Below, piece after piece: positions 28,818 to 36,485 of a DNA stretch of 64,000 bases. Made by a program: the position numbers and the translations under genes. The DNA is from DAIOEK01 sp963721445 (lineage in GTDB: Bacteria > Chloroflexota > Anaerolineae > Anaerolineales > Anaerolineaceae), in NCBI GenBank assembly GCA_963721445.1, contig CAVRIZ010000005.1:62001-126000 (forward strand), read 5' to 3'. Below the pieces are notes generated by a model. It did not search any database. It was not told the DNA's origin and saw only the letters and a list, made by a program, of their open reading frames with translations. The first letter of the stretch is position 1; every line of letters begins with the position of its first letter.

Positions 28818-29648
28818 TTACTTCTGTTTAGCTTTGTCTTTGCCAGATTTTAGTGGTTTCACATCAACAACCTTTTCCTGTTTTGGTCCAAAGCCAGGAA
28901 TTAGGTTTTTAATATCGAGTTTACCGAGCAATGCATATTGCAAAATTCCGACCAGGTTGCTTGCTACGAAGTATAAAGCCAAACCTGATGAAAACGTAAG
29001 CGCCAGATATCCCATAAGAAATGGCATATAGAGGTTCATCATTTTTGACATCTGTGCGCCTTGATCACCTGGATTTCCTGAGGGCGGCGTCATTAATCGG
29101 GATTGCAGGTAAGTGGTCACTAATACAATGATCGCCAATATGGGAATACCGAATGGCAGGAATGCTAGCTTCAAACTCTCTGGTTGACCAAGATTCATCC
29201 AGAGAAAATTGCTGTTCAGTGGTATCAAGGTGGATACATTCAGAAATTGTGGATACAAGTGGCTAGTAAGTTTGAGTAATTCCAGAGGGGAAGATGCCAG
29301 TCCGAGCATAATACTCTGATAGAGACCAATGATGATCGGGAACTGGATCAGTGTAGGAAGACAAGACGCAAAGGGGTTGACTCCCAATTCCTTGTAGAGT
29401 TGCATCTGGAATTGAGAGAGTTTTTCCTTATCATCTTTATACTTCTTTTGCGCATCGATCCAGCGCGGGTCTTTTTGCAGATCGGTCATTGCCTGAGCGC
29501 CTTTGATCTGCTTAACCATCAAAGGATGAGTGATCAATTTAATTAAGATGGTAAATAGAATGATCGCCAGTCCGAAATTATTCCATACCAGGGTATAGAT
29601 ATATAACAAGACATTTACAAATGGTGCAATGATAAAAGTATCCCACAT
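28818..29648 (-). CDS. yidC: Membrane protein insertase YidC/OxaA
   Basis: Inserts proteins into the cytoplasmic membrane alone or with Sec. The 276-residue form lacks the large periplasmic domain of proteobacterial YidC, as in monoderm-type and Chloroflexota proteins. Five or six hydrophobic helices are visible. The cytoplasmic hairpin after TM1 contains MTDLQKDPRWIDAQKKY, and FASCLPTLIQFPIIIGLYQ lies at TM2. The C-terminus is lysine-rich. Neighbours yidD, rnpA and rpmH fix the identity. Confidence 0.95.
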   Translation of the reverse strand: MWDTFIIAPFVNVLLYIYTLVWNNFGLAIILFTILIKLITHPLMVKQIKGAQAMTDLQKDPRWIDAQKKYKDDKEKLSQFQMQLYKELGVNPFASCLPTLIQFPIIIGLYQSIMLGLASSPLELLKLTSHLYPQFLNVSTLIPLNSNFLWMNLGQPESLKLAFLPFGIPILAIIVLVTTYLQSRLMTPPSGNPGDQGAQMSKMMNLYMPFLMGYLALTFSSGLALYFVASNLVGILQYALLGKLDIKNLIPGFGPKQEKVVDVKPLKSGKDKAKQK

Positions 29649-29660
29649 GGTTTAAATCCT

Positions 29661-30737
29661 TTACTTAGGTGGTTGGAACGACCACGCCAGAACTCCAGTT
29701 TGGTCAACAGCCGACATAACCTTGTCTTTCGAACCGGTAATGCCGATAAGAACTTTGTCACCATTTAGAACGGGCGGCGCATATAATTTTTCACTCATCA
29801 CGGGTGTGCCAATCACCGCACCAGAATAATCCAAAATATTGAGTGCCCCATTTTCAGAAGAGAACATTAACCGATTTTCCAATAAAGCAGGAGCGCTGAC
29901 TATGGCTCCGCCTGCTTTATACTGCCAGACGGGTTTTTGGGTTGAAATGTCTAACGCGGTAAAATTCCCATCAAGACTTCCGAAGAAAAGTGTATTCTCT
30001 TTCAGAACCATATTTGCCCAGATACCACTTGTGCCTTTGTATCTCCAGCTAATTTTTCCTGATTTCGTATCAACAGCAATGATCTCATTTCCGAGAGTGC
30101 CTAGGTAGAGTACCCCATTGTCATCGACAACAGGACTGCCAATCGCCGCTGATCCAAGGTCCAACTCCCATTTTTGATTTCCGTTCTTAAGATCAATGGC
30201 ATACAGCGTACGATCCATACCTGGTTGGTAAACGACCCCTTCCATGACAAGAGGACGTGCCCAAATCGGACTACCCGTTTCGAATTTCCAAATCAATTGA
30301 CCCTGTTCATTCAAAGCATACAGGAATTGATCTGTGGAAGGAACCAGGATTGTATTTTCGGCTATCACGGCACTGGAAATGATCCAATTCCCGGTCGTGT
30401 ACGACCAGCTTTGAGCACCAGTACTTGCATTTAATGCATGGATGGTATTGGTGTAGTCACCAACAACCACCAGACCATCAGGTGAGACGGCTGGGGCAGC
30501 ATAGAACATCATCTTGGCGTTGGCTTTCTCTGGGTATCGCCAAACCATCGAACCATTCTCGGGGTTGATGGCGAAAACCTGAGAGGAGTATGCCATGTAG
30601 ACCCGGTTGTCCGCGTAGGAGATACCCGGCCAACTTGTGGCGATACCAGTTCCAGTACAGCCAGTTATCAGAAGGCTGCTGAGGATGATCAAAAATAAAA
30701 TGGGAGTAAGTGCTTTCTTCATGTTTGTGTTTACCAT
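29661..30737 (-). CDS. PQQ-like beta-propeller lipoprotein (BamB-like fold)
   Basis: Surface lipoprotein of about 358 residues. The N-terminus is a signal peptide with lipobox LITGC. The rest is about seven repeats of the PQQ/quinoprotein propeller type, each with a GS..W or G...W strand (INPENGSMVWRY, LNASTGAQSWSY, DLKNGNQKWELD, VDTKSGKISWRYK). The start is ATG 30737 or 30722; the longer 30845 frame adds no signal-like sequence. The fold resembles BamB, but no outer-membrane assembly partners are nearby. It lies between yidD and yidC, an unusual position, which suggests a link to protein insertion or envelope quality (inference). Confidence 0.85.
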   Translation of the reverse strand: MVNTNMKKALTPILFLIILSSLLITGCTGTGIATSWPGISYADNRVYMAYSSQVFAINPENGSMVWRYPEKANAKMMFYAAPAVSPDGLVVVGDYTNTIHALNASTGAQSWSYTTGNWIISSAVIAENTILVPSTDQFLYALNEQGQLIWKFETGSPIWARPLVMEGVVYQPGMDRTLYAIDLKNGNQKWELDLGSAAIGSPVVDDNGVLYLGTLGNEIIAVDTKSGKISWRYKGTSGIWANMVLKENTLFFGSLDGNFTALDISTQKPVWQYKAGGAIVSAPALLENRLMFSSENGALNILDYSGAVIGTPVMSEKLYAPPVLNGDKVLIGITGSKDKVMSAVDQTGVLAWSFQPPK

Positions 30738-30756
30738 CTCGTTGGATTTTTTAACC

Positions 30757-31050
30757 TCACGGGATCGGATCGTATCCGCCCGGGTTGAATGGATTGCAGC
30801 GTAAAACCCGCCAGATTGACAATGCTCCACCTTTAAGAATCCCAAATTTGTAGATCGCCTGATAACTATAATGGGAACAAGATGGATAGAACCTGCAGGT
30901 ATTAGACGCGATAATTGGTGAGATCACGCTTTGATATCCTCTTATCAACAATAGAAATGGCCAACTTAACGCTGTTTTCCAGTTGAATGGCAGGTCTCTC
31001 AGTTTTGGTTCGGAAGCATACTCAGACCGGACCACATTCTCTTCAGTCAT
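30757..31050 (-). CDS. yidD: Membrane protein insertion efficiency factor YidD
   Basis: Small protein of 97 residues of the YidD family, which aids YidC-dependent insertion. The signature CRFYPSCSHYSYQAI and the closing RCNPFNPGGYDPIP are complete, preceded by an amphipathic helix (LSWPFLLLIRGYQSVISPII). I start at ATG 31050, overlapping the rnpA stop by 8 bases, which is typical coupling. A longer frame to 31086 would lie mostly inside rnpA. Confidence 0.93.
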   Translation of the reverse strand: MTEENVVRSEYASEPKLRDLPFNWKTALSWPFLLLIRGYQSVISPIIASNTCRFYPSCSHYSYQAIYKFGILKGGALSIWRVLRCNPFNPGGYDPIP

Positions 31051-31393
31051 TTTCTTGCTCGTAGATATCTGCTTTTGTAAGCACATCCTGAACAGCAGTG
31101 ATTATCTGCGTAAAAGGTGCTTCGAGGATTGGTCGACGGGTGAAGAAAACAAGATCATATCCTGGAGCTATTCGCTCTGCCAGTTGTTGCAATGCACCCC
31201 GCAACCTGCGTTTAGATCTGTTCCGCTCTACCGCCCCACCAATACTTTTTCCAGCAATTACGGTCATCCGGCTTGACCCAGGCAGGTCATTTTGGATGAC
31301 AGACAATGCAATCAGCGGGTGTGCATTTGATCTTCCCATACGCCTCACCCGCTGGATATCGCTTGAACTGGTCAGGCGAGCTATTCTTTTCAC
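31043..31393 (-). CDS. rnpA: Ribonuclease P protein component
   Basis: Protein subunit of RNase P, which trims the 5' leader of tRNA precursors with the catalytic RNA. It is 116 residues long, starts at GTG 31393, and contains the central RNR motif (GGAVERNRSKRRLRGALQ). The N-terminal LTSSSDIQRVRR corresponds to the usual L....DF..V. It follows rpmH by 59 bases and overlaps yidD, the classic arrangement. Confidence 0.93.
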   Translation of the reverse strand: MKRIARLTSSSDIQRVRRMGRSNAHPLIALSVIQNDLPGSSRMTVIAGKSIGGAVERNRSKRRLRGALQQLAERIAPGYDLVFFTRRPILEAPFTQIITAVQDVLTKADIYEQEND

Positions 31394-31452
31394 GTATTAA
31401 CCTGACCTGCAAATAGTAAAGATGGACTAATCCAACACTCTCTGGTCTTGGT

Positions 31453-31623
31453 TTACCAGCGAATCCGTTTCACATGATTATTCATAGAAACAGTTAATTT
31501 ATGGCGTCCACGAAGACGACGGCGTTTCAATACTTCTCGTCCATCCGCGGTTTCCATTCTGGCGCGGAACCCATGGACCCGGATGCGCCGGCGTATATGT
31601 GGTTGATAAGTTCTCTTCGGCAT
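31453..31623 (-). CDS. rpmH: 50S ribosomal protein L34
   Basis: Ribosomal protein of 56 residues from ATG 31623 to TAA at 31453-31455. It starts MPKRTYQPHIRRRIRVHGF, then has an ARMETADGREVLKRRRLRGR core and a short C-terminal extension (ending KRIRW) compared with the usual 44-46 residues. AAAGGG lies 9 bases upstream of the ATG. A good promoter is at 31673-31701. It leads the rnpA-yidD-lipoprotein-yidC-jag operon. No dnaA is next to it, so this is not the usual origin arrangement. Confidence 0.95.
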   Translation of the reverse strand: MPKRTYQPHIRRRIRVHGFRARMETADGREVLKRRRLRGRHKLTVSMNNHVKRIRW

Positions 31624-31672
31624 GCTCAATCCCTTTCAAAAATAACAATAGACTGCTTCAGACAAGTTGCAA

Positions 31673-31701
31673 ATTATACCTTATGGTATCAAATTAATCA
31701 A
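31673..31701 (-). promoter_or_regulatory. Promoter of the rpmH-rnpA-yidD-yidC-jag operon
   Basis: On the minus strand TTGATT (31701-31696) and TATAAT (31678-31673) are separated by 17 bases. The predicted start is near 31666, giving a leader of about 43 bases. The -35 overlaps the stop of the upstream trkA gene. Confidence 0.7.
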
Positions 31702-32390
31702 ACCTCAACTGGCGGTCTCTGAGGTGGCATTCCAGCCATTAAAGAAGCAAGCTGGTCTGCGCCATCAGGGTCTGTCACGGCTAACACCTCGTCTCCTTCC
31801 TCGAGTACGCTGATACCTCGAGGGATCATCACCTCACCTTTACGAATTATCGCTGCGATGACACATTTATCTGGTAGCCCCAGATCTTTGATCATGACAC
31901 CGATCGCTTTCGCCCCCGGTGGGATCTTTTCTTCGACCAGGGAGTAATTTCCACGGCGCAATTTGACCAAGGTCATCATATCACCCATGGACATTTCTTC
32001 TTCGATCAGCCTTGCAAGAATATCCGCTTGATTTAAAGCAACATCGACATGGAATTTTTTATCGAATAACCAGGCATTCCTCGGATTATTCACCCGGGCT
32101 ATAGTCCGGGGGACTTTATATTTCTCTCGAACATAGTAGCAGAGTGCTAAATTGGTCTCGTCGCTGGTTGTGCAAGCAGCTAGGACTTGTGCTTCGAGAA
32201 TACCTGCTTTCTCCAGAATATCCGTGTCGATCGGATCACCTTCGAATATGACTTCGGTCGGCAGCTCTTTATGGACACGAGCCAATATTTCCTTCCGGTT
32301 GTCAATCAATCGGATTTGATAATCCTGATTAACCAACATCTTTGCCAGTTGCGCACCTGTTCTGCCTGCGCCAGCGATAATAACCAACAT
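31698..32390 (-). CDS. TrkA/RCK-type potassium channel regulatory protein (second copy)
   Basis: Cytoplasmic regulator of potassium transport, 230 residues. The RCK_N Rossmann domain has GAGRTGAQLAKML (dinucleotide loop, residues 7-19) and a ligand acid in LIDNRKE. RCK_C (TrkA_C) spans about residues 135-220 (GVMIKDLGLPDKCVIAAII, VLEEGDEVLAVTD). GGAGGAATC precedes the ATG at 32390. It is 9 bases after another trkA-like gene, and both follow the KimA-like transporter, suggesting they gate one potassium system. Confidence 0.9.
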   Translation of the reverse strand: MLVIIAGAGRTGAQLAKMLVNQDYQIRLIDNRKEILARVHKELPTEVIFEGDPIDTDILEKAGILEAQVLAACTTSDETNLALCYYVREKYKVPRTIARVNNPRNAWLFDKKFHVDVALNQADILARLIEEEMSMGDMMTLVKLRRGNYSLVEEKIPPGAKAIGVMIKDLGLPDKCVIAAIIRKGEVMIPRGISVLEEGDEVLAVTDPDGADQLASLMAGMPPQRPPVEV

Positions 32391-32399
32391 TGATTCCTC

Positions 32400-33050
32400 C
32401 TACTTCTTTGCCAGATGGTCTCTTACTGAAAAGACACCATCCATTGTGGCGCTAAACAAAACGACATCGCCACTTTTAACAACGGTATCCAGGGTTGGAA
32501 TGATCGCTTTCCCTGCGCGAGTGAGTGATACCAGTGTGCATTCATCTGATGTGATTAAATTGCTCAACGGTTTGTTGTCCCATTTATCCAATACATCAAA
32601 TTCATACACTTCGACCTCACCATTTCCAGCGGAGAAGACCGTGCGTACATTTTCGTTTTCGATCATCTCTTCGATCCGCTGAGCGCCCCAGGCTGTCGAA
32701 CTTATCACCTGTAAACCAAACATTTCATGCAATTCACGCCAGCGGGGATCATAATTCCGAACAACTATATGTTGTACGTGGAATACTGTCTGCGCTACAT
32801 GTGCAACCACTGCATTCAAAGGATCACAATTGGTTACAGCTACGAGGGCATCGGCTTTTTCGATCCCTGCTCTTATCAAAACTTCCTGGTTAAGCGCATC
32901 CCCTTCAATGGTCTGTCCTTGAAAGTTGGGGGGTAAGTAAGAGAAAGACTGACGGACATTATCGATAATTGAGATATCGGCATTTTTCTTAAGCAGGTTA
33001 TTCGCCAGATTAACCCCGAGTCGACCACATCCCACAATAATTACTTTCAT
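32400..33050 (-). CDS. TrkA/RCK-type potassium channel regulatory protein (first copy)
   Basis: Protein of 216 residues with the same RCK_N plus RCK_C layout as its neighbour: GCGRLGVNLANNL nucleotide loop at residues 7-19, SIIDNVRQSF, then ALVAVTNCDPLNA, and a C-terminal TrkA_C domain (IPTLDTVVKSGDVVLFSAT). The pair differ clearly in sequence, so they may form a heteromeric ring, as in TrkA with two RCK halves. It lies 34 bases after the transporter gene at 33085. Confidence 0.9.
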   Translation of the reverse strand: MKVIIVGCGRLGVNLANNLLKKNADISIIDNVRQSFSYLPPNFQGQTIEGDALNQEVLIRAGIEKADALVAVTNCDPLNAVVAHVAQTVFHVQHIVVRNYDPRWRELHEMFGLQVISSTAWGAQRIEEMIENENVRTVFSAGNGEVEVYEFDVLDKWDNKPLSNLITSDECTLVSLTRAGKAIIPTLDTVVKSGDVVLFSATMDGVFSVRDHLAKK

Positions 33051-33084
33051 GCTTCACAATCCTTTTCCATGAGTAGGTAAATCG

Positions 33085-35028
33085 TTAATCCACTTGATAT
33101 GGGACATCGGTGATAACAATCCCAGGTTGGAATAAAAGTGCTGCCCGCAATATGAAAGCTGTTTGTGTATGGAGCGCGTTGTTCCACCAATGCCGTGGTA
33201 CAAATTGCGGTACGACTATGGTCAATATTTCATTCGGTTGCATTTGCTCTCTAACATTTTCGATATATTGTAGAAGCGGCTCAACCATCAGACGGTAAGG
33301 TGAATCCAGCACGATCAGACGGATACCATCCCCCCAGGTCTGCCATTTTGCCGCCACTTTTTCCGCTTCCTGCTGGTCAATGGAAACATGAACTGCCGTA
33401 ATGTCATCCGTCAATGTGCGTGCATACCGTAGGGCGGCTAATGACCCACGATGCACTCCACTTAGAGTTAAAATCACACGATGACGGATAATTCTTGAAG
33501 GAGCACCATAATTTTCCAATGATAATTTGGCAGCTACACCTTTGTAATGAATATGGATCGCATAGAAGATACTCACTAATAGTGGTGTTAAAATTACTAC
33601 CACATACGCGCCATCATGAAACTTAGTGATGGCAAATACAAACATTACTACTAGGGTTGTCAATGATCCGAATCCATTGATTATCATTTTGATAAACCAA
33701 TGGGAGTCGTGAGTTAATGTAGATCCAGGTTCTTTGACCATAACACCAGGCTGCAACCTTCCGGATTTCCACCAACGGCGTGCCATACCTGCTTGTGAGA
33801 GCGTAAAGGATAAGAATACTCCTATCGCATAGAGCGGAATCAGTCTGGTGACACTGGCTTTAAATATAATAATCAGAATAATTGCTACGCCAGCTAAAGC
33901 TACAATTCCACGGGAAAAGACAAGGCGACTTCCACGATAAGTTAATTGTCTTGGAAGAAAACCATCTGCGGCAATTAAAGCACTTAACCGAGGAAAATCG
34001 GCAAAAGCTGTATTAGCTGCCATTACAAGGATAACCGTAGTTGCGGATATTGAAGCGATATAAAGTAATCCGCGTGATCCCCATACCGTTCTAGCTAACT
34101 GTGAAATTACAGTCTCTGATTCAGAAGGTACAGCACCAATTTGGTATGAAAGGAATGTGATCCCAAGAAGCAGGCTACCCAGGATTGTGCTCATCGCGAT
34201 GAGTGTTTTTCCTGCATTGCTACTACGGGGTTCCTTAAATGCAGTGATACCATTCGATATTGCTTCCACCCCGGTAACCGCAGTCGTACCACTTGAAAAA
34301 GCTTTCAATATGAGGAAGAAGGTAATAGGTTGAAGCTGACCAATGATTTCCATCTCAGGCGGATTCACTACAAGCCCAAGAGATCCGGTTAATAACCGGA
34401 AGAGTCCCACTGCAACAGTGAGATACATGAGGATGACAAAGAAATAAGTTGGAATTGCGAAAATAAACCCGGATTCTTTAACACCGCGAAGGTTCATGAT
34501 CATTATGAACAATACAAAACCAGCGGCAATCCACACTCGATATTGAAAAAGGGATGGACTTGCAGAGACTAATTGAGCAACGCCAGAAGAAATGGAAACA
34601 GCAACTGTTAAAATGTAATCGGTGAGTAACGCTGCTCCTGCTGTTTGAGCGGGGAATTCGCCAAGATTATCTCTCGCCACGATATAAGCACCACCACCTC
34701 CGGGATATGCATGGATGGTTTGCTCATAGGATGTAGTCAAAATTATCAATAGCACAACGATAGCCAGTGAAATTGGAAATGCGTATTGAAACGCGCCTAC
34801 ACCAGCCAGTACTAAAATTACCAATAACTCCTGGGTCGCGTATGCGGTTGAAGATAACGCATCACTGGCAAAAACTGCCAATCCTATTACTTTACCAATG
34901 GTTTGGTGAGGAGCATCTGCTGTTTGTAGTGGTCGACCAATAAACCAATTCCGCCAGGACTTGGGAGGCTTGTAATCTGGTGTTTGTTTAATGATATTCT
35001 CGGCGTCGTTCTCTTCGAAATTCTGCAT
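33085..35028 (-). CDS. APC-superfamily transporter, KimA-like (probable K+ importer)
   Basis: Membrane protein of 647 residues with about 12 helices and a soluble C-terminal region of about 150 residues. IHAYPGGGGAYIVARDNLGE and DYILTVAVSISSGVAQLVS match the KimA (YdaO) subgroup, high-affinity K+/H+ symporters controlled by c-di-AMP in Bacillus. The following two trkA genes support potassium over amino acids as substrate. The C-terminal soluble part (LTLSGVHRGSLAALRYARTL) is USP-like and is the likely nucleotide-sensing part (inference). Promoter at 35064-35092. I see no ydaO-type riboswitch in the 145-base upstream region. Confidence 0.85.
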   Translation of the reverse strand: MQNFEENDAENIIKQTPDYKPPKSWRNWFIGRPLQTADAPHQTIGKVIGLAVFASDALSSTAYATQELLVILVLAGVGAFQYAFPISLAIVVLLIILTTSYEQTIHAYPGGGGAYIVARDNLGEFPAQTAGAALLTDYILTVAVSISSGVAQLVSASPSLFQYRVWIAAGFVLFIMIMNLRGVKESGFIFAIPTYFFVILMYLTVAVGLFRLLTGSLGLVVNPPEMEIIGQLQPITFFLILKAFSSGTTAVTGVEAISNGITAFKEPRSSNAGKTLIAMSTILGSLLLGITFLSYQIGAVPSESETVISQLARTVWGSRGLLYIASISATTVILVMAANTAFADFPRLSALIAADGFLPRQLTYRGSRLVFSRGIVALAGVAIILIIIFKASVTRLIPLYAIGVFLSFTLSQAGMARRWWKSGRLQPGVMVKEPGSTLTHDSHWFIKMIINGFGSLTTLVVMFVFAITKFHDGAYVVVILTPLLVSIFYAIHIHYKGVAAKLSLENYGAPSRIIRHRVILTLSGVHRGSLAALRYARTLTDDITAVHVSIDQQEAEKVAAKWQTWGDGIRLIVLDSPYRLMVEPLLQYIENVREQMQPNEILTIVVPQFVPRHWWNNALHTQTAFILRAALLFQPGIVITDVPYQVD

Positions 35029-35063
35029 GGTTGCTTTCTAAGCTGGTTTTAATAAGGCGAGTA

Positions 35064-35092
35064 ATTATATTTTATGAGTCGGGTTTATACAA
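35064..35092 (-). promoter_or_regulatory. Promoter of the kimA-like/trkA operon
   Basis: On the minus strand TTGTAT (35092-35087) and TATAAT (35069-35064) are 17 bases apart. The predicted start is near 35057, leaving a leader of about 30 bases before the ATG at 35028. Confidence 0.65.
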
Positions 35093-35118
35093 GACATACA
35101 TACTCATTATCAAATCAC

Positions 35119-35146
35119 ATGTAATTATATTGGATTATAATTACAT
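35119..35146. repeat. 11-bp inverted repeat in the kimA-tatA divergent region
   Basis: ATGTAATTATA (35119-35129) and its exact reverse complement TATAATTACAT (35136-35146) are separated by TTGGAT. The right arm contains a TATAAT (35136-35141) suitable as -10 for tatA. GTAATTATATT from the left arm recurs exactly 60 bases away at 35061-35071, over the kimA-side -10. This looks like an operator shared by the divergent promoters (inference). Confidence 0.55.
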
Positions 35147-35173
35147 TGAGTAAGTTCACAAAAGGAGTGACCC

Positions 35174-35368
35174 TTGTTCAGAAGTTTTGGATTACCTGAA
35201 CTTTTACTAATACTGGTCGTCGTCCTGCTCGTATTTGGAGTCGGGCGAATTGGCAAGATAGCCGGCGAACTTGGTAGTGCGATCCGCAAATTTCGAGATG
35301 GCTTGCAGGGACAGTCAGACGAAGACAAACCTGCTGCCAATAATGATGACGATCGCAAAGACAACTAG
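35174..35368 (+). CDS. tatA: Twin-arginine translocase subunit TatA/E
   Basis: Pore-forming Tat component of 64 residues. The TTG start at 35174 is fixed by AAAGGAGTG five bases upstream. One N-terminal transmembrane helix (LPELLLILVVVLLVFGVGRIG) is followed by the amphipathic helix (ELGSAIRKFRDGLQ) and an acidic, disordered tail. The phenylalanine-glycine hinge (VFGVGRI) is typical. It leads tatA-tatB-tatC. Confidence 0.95.
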   Translation: MFRSFGLPELLLILVVVLLVFGVGRIGKIAGELGSAIRKFRDGLQGQSDEDKPAANNDDDRKDN

Positions 35369-35388
35369 CTAATCCCACCACAAATTCA

Positions 35389-35775
35389 ATGGAAATATTA
35401 GGTATTGGACCGCTGGAATTTGGTTTGATTCTGGTGCTCATGTTTGTTCTATTGGGGCCGGGTGGGATGGTGCGGGTTGGGCAGCAAATTGGCTCTTTCT
35501 TACGAAGCATTGTCCGTTCGGATGCCTGGAGGGCAGTCGTCAGCTCTTCGAAAGAAATACGCCAGGCGCAGGATAAATTCATGGAAGAAAGTGGAATTAA
35601 GGACGGTCTGGCAGAGTTGCGGGACAGCTCAACGGTATTGCACGGTTTTGACCCGGATCCATTCGGGGGAAGAATGATCCATGATGCGACCAGCCACCTT
35701 GAGGAAACGAACGATTCTGACGGACCTACGAAATCACCCACTCACACAAAAACTACATCTCCGCGAGACGATTAA
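35389..35775 (+). CDS. TatB-like/TatA-family protein
   Basis: Second Tat small subunit, 128 residues. The N-terminal helix GPLEFGLILVLMFVLLGPGG carries the early glutamate (E10 region) typical of TatB, then the amphipathic helix (RVGQQIGSFLRSIVRS), and a 70-residue polar tail longer than in TatA. It should act with TatC in signal-peptide recognition. Its TAA shares a base with the tatC ATG (TAATG), so the two are translationally coupled. Calling it TatB rather than a second TatA rests on length, the glutamate and position. Confidence 0.88.
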   Translation: MEILGIGPLEFGLILVLMFVLLGPGGMVRVGQQIGSFLRSIVRSDAWRAVVSSSKEIRQAQDKFMEESGIKDGLAELRDSSTVLHGFDPDPFGGRMIHDATSHLEETNDSDGPTKSPTHTKTTSPRDD

Positions 35776-36485
35776 TGGCAGCCTCTGACTCACCATCTGA
35801 TATGACCGTCCTGGGGCATTTCGAAGAGTTGCGAAGCCGAGTATTGAAAGCGTTGGCTGCACTCGTAGTGGCTACAATTGCCTCGATGCTCATAACTGAA
35901 CCGACGATCCGACTGCTGGCAAAACCGATCGGTGGATTGACCAGTTTGCAGTCCATTGAAGTGACAGAAAACGTGGGCGTTTTTATGCGGGTGTCGCTTA
36001 CCCTGGGGGTAATCCTGGCAATGCCGGTGATCGTTTATCAATTGTTGATGTTTATACTGCCCGGATTGCTACCCGGAGAAAAGAAATGGGTTGGGATTGG
36101 TGTTCCGCTGGCAACCCTGTTCTTCCTCGGCGGAGTTGCCTTCGCCTATTTCGTCATGTTGACGCCGGCGGTAAATTTCCTGATCCGTTTTCTTGGAGTT
36201 ACGACCACTCCACGGCTATCCAATTACATCGGATTTGTAACCAATCTTTTATTTTGGATGGGAATATGCTTCGAGTCACCACTGCTAGTTTTCATCCTGG
36301 CGAAGTTGAAGATCGTTAGTGGCAAAGGGTTATTGCGTCAATGGCGTATCGCATTAGTTGTGATCGCTATCGTATCGGCGGCAGTGACTCCAACCGTTGA
36401 CCCGGTAAATATGGTCTTACTCATGATGCCCCTGACATTCCTTTACCTGGTCAGCGTAATGTTGGCTTTTCTGGCGCGTAAATAA
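35775..36485 (+). CDS. tatC: Sec-independent protein translocase TatC
   Basis: Receptor for twin-arginine signal peptides, 236 residues with six hydrophobic helices. The conserved N-terminal HFEELRSRV (glutamate for signal binding), the second-loop ENVGVFMRVSL and the LTPAVNFL segment are all visible. It overlaps the TatB-like stop by one base. The 3' end overlaps the oppositely oriented MtaB gene by 35 bases. Confidence 0.95.
   Translation: MAASDSPSDMTVLGHFEELRSRVLKALAALVVATIASMLITEPTIRLLAKPIGGLTSLQSIEVTENVGVFMRVSLTLGVILAMPVIVYQLLMFILPGLLPGEKKWVGIGVPLATLFFLGGVAFAYFVMLTPAVNFLIRFLGVTTTPRLSNYIGFVTNLLFWMGICFESPLLVFILAKLKIVSGKGLLRQWRIALVVIAIVSAAVTPTVDPVNMVLLMMPLTFLYLVSVMLAFLARK

Noticed and set aside
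31394..31700. Replication origin next to rpmH
   Set aside because: dnaA is absent and no cluster of DnaA boxes or AT-rich unwinding region is seen in the short gaps.
35029..35173. ydaO-type c-di-AMP riboswitch upstream of the KimA-like gene
   Set aside because: The leader after the predicted start is only about 30 bases, and the 145-base gap lacks the length and conserved elements of that riboswitch.
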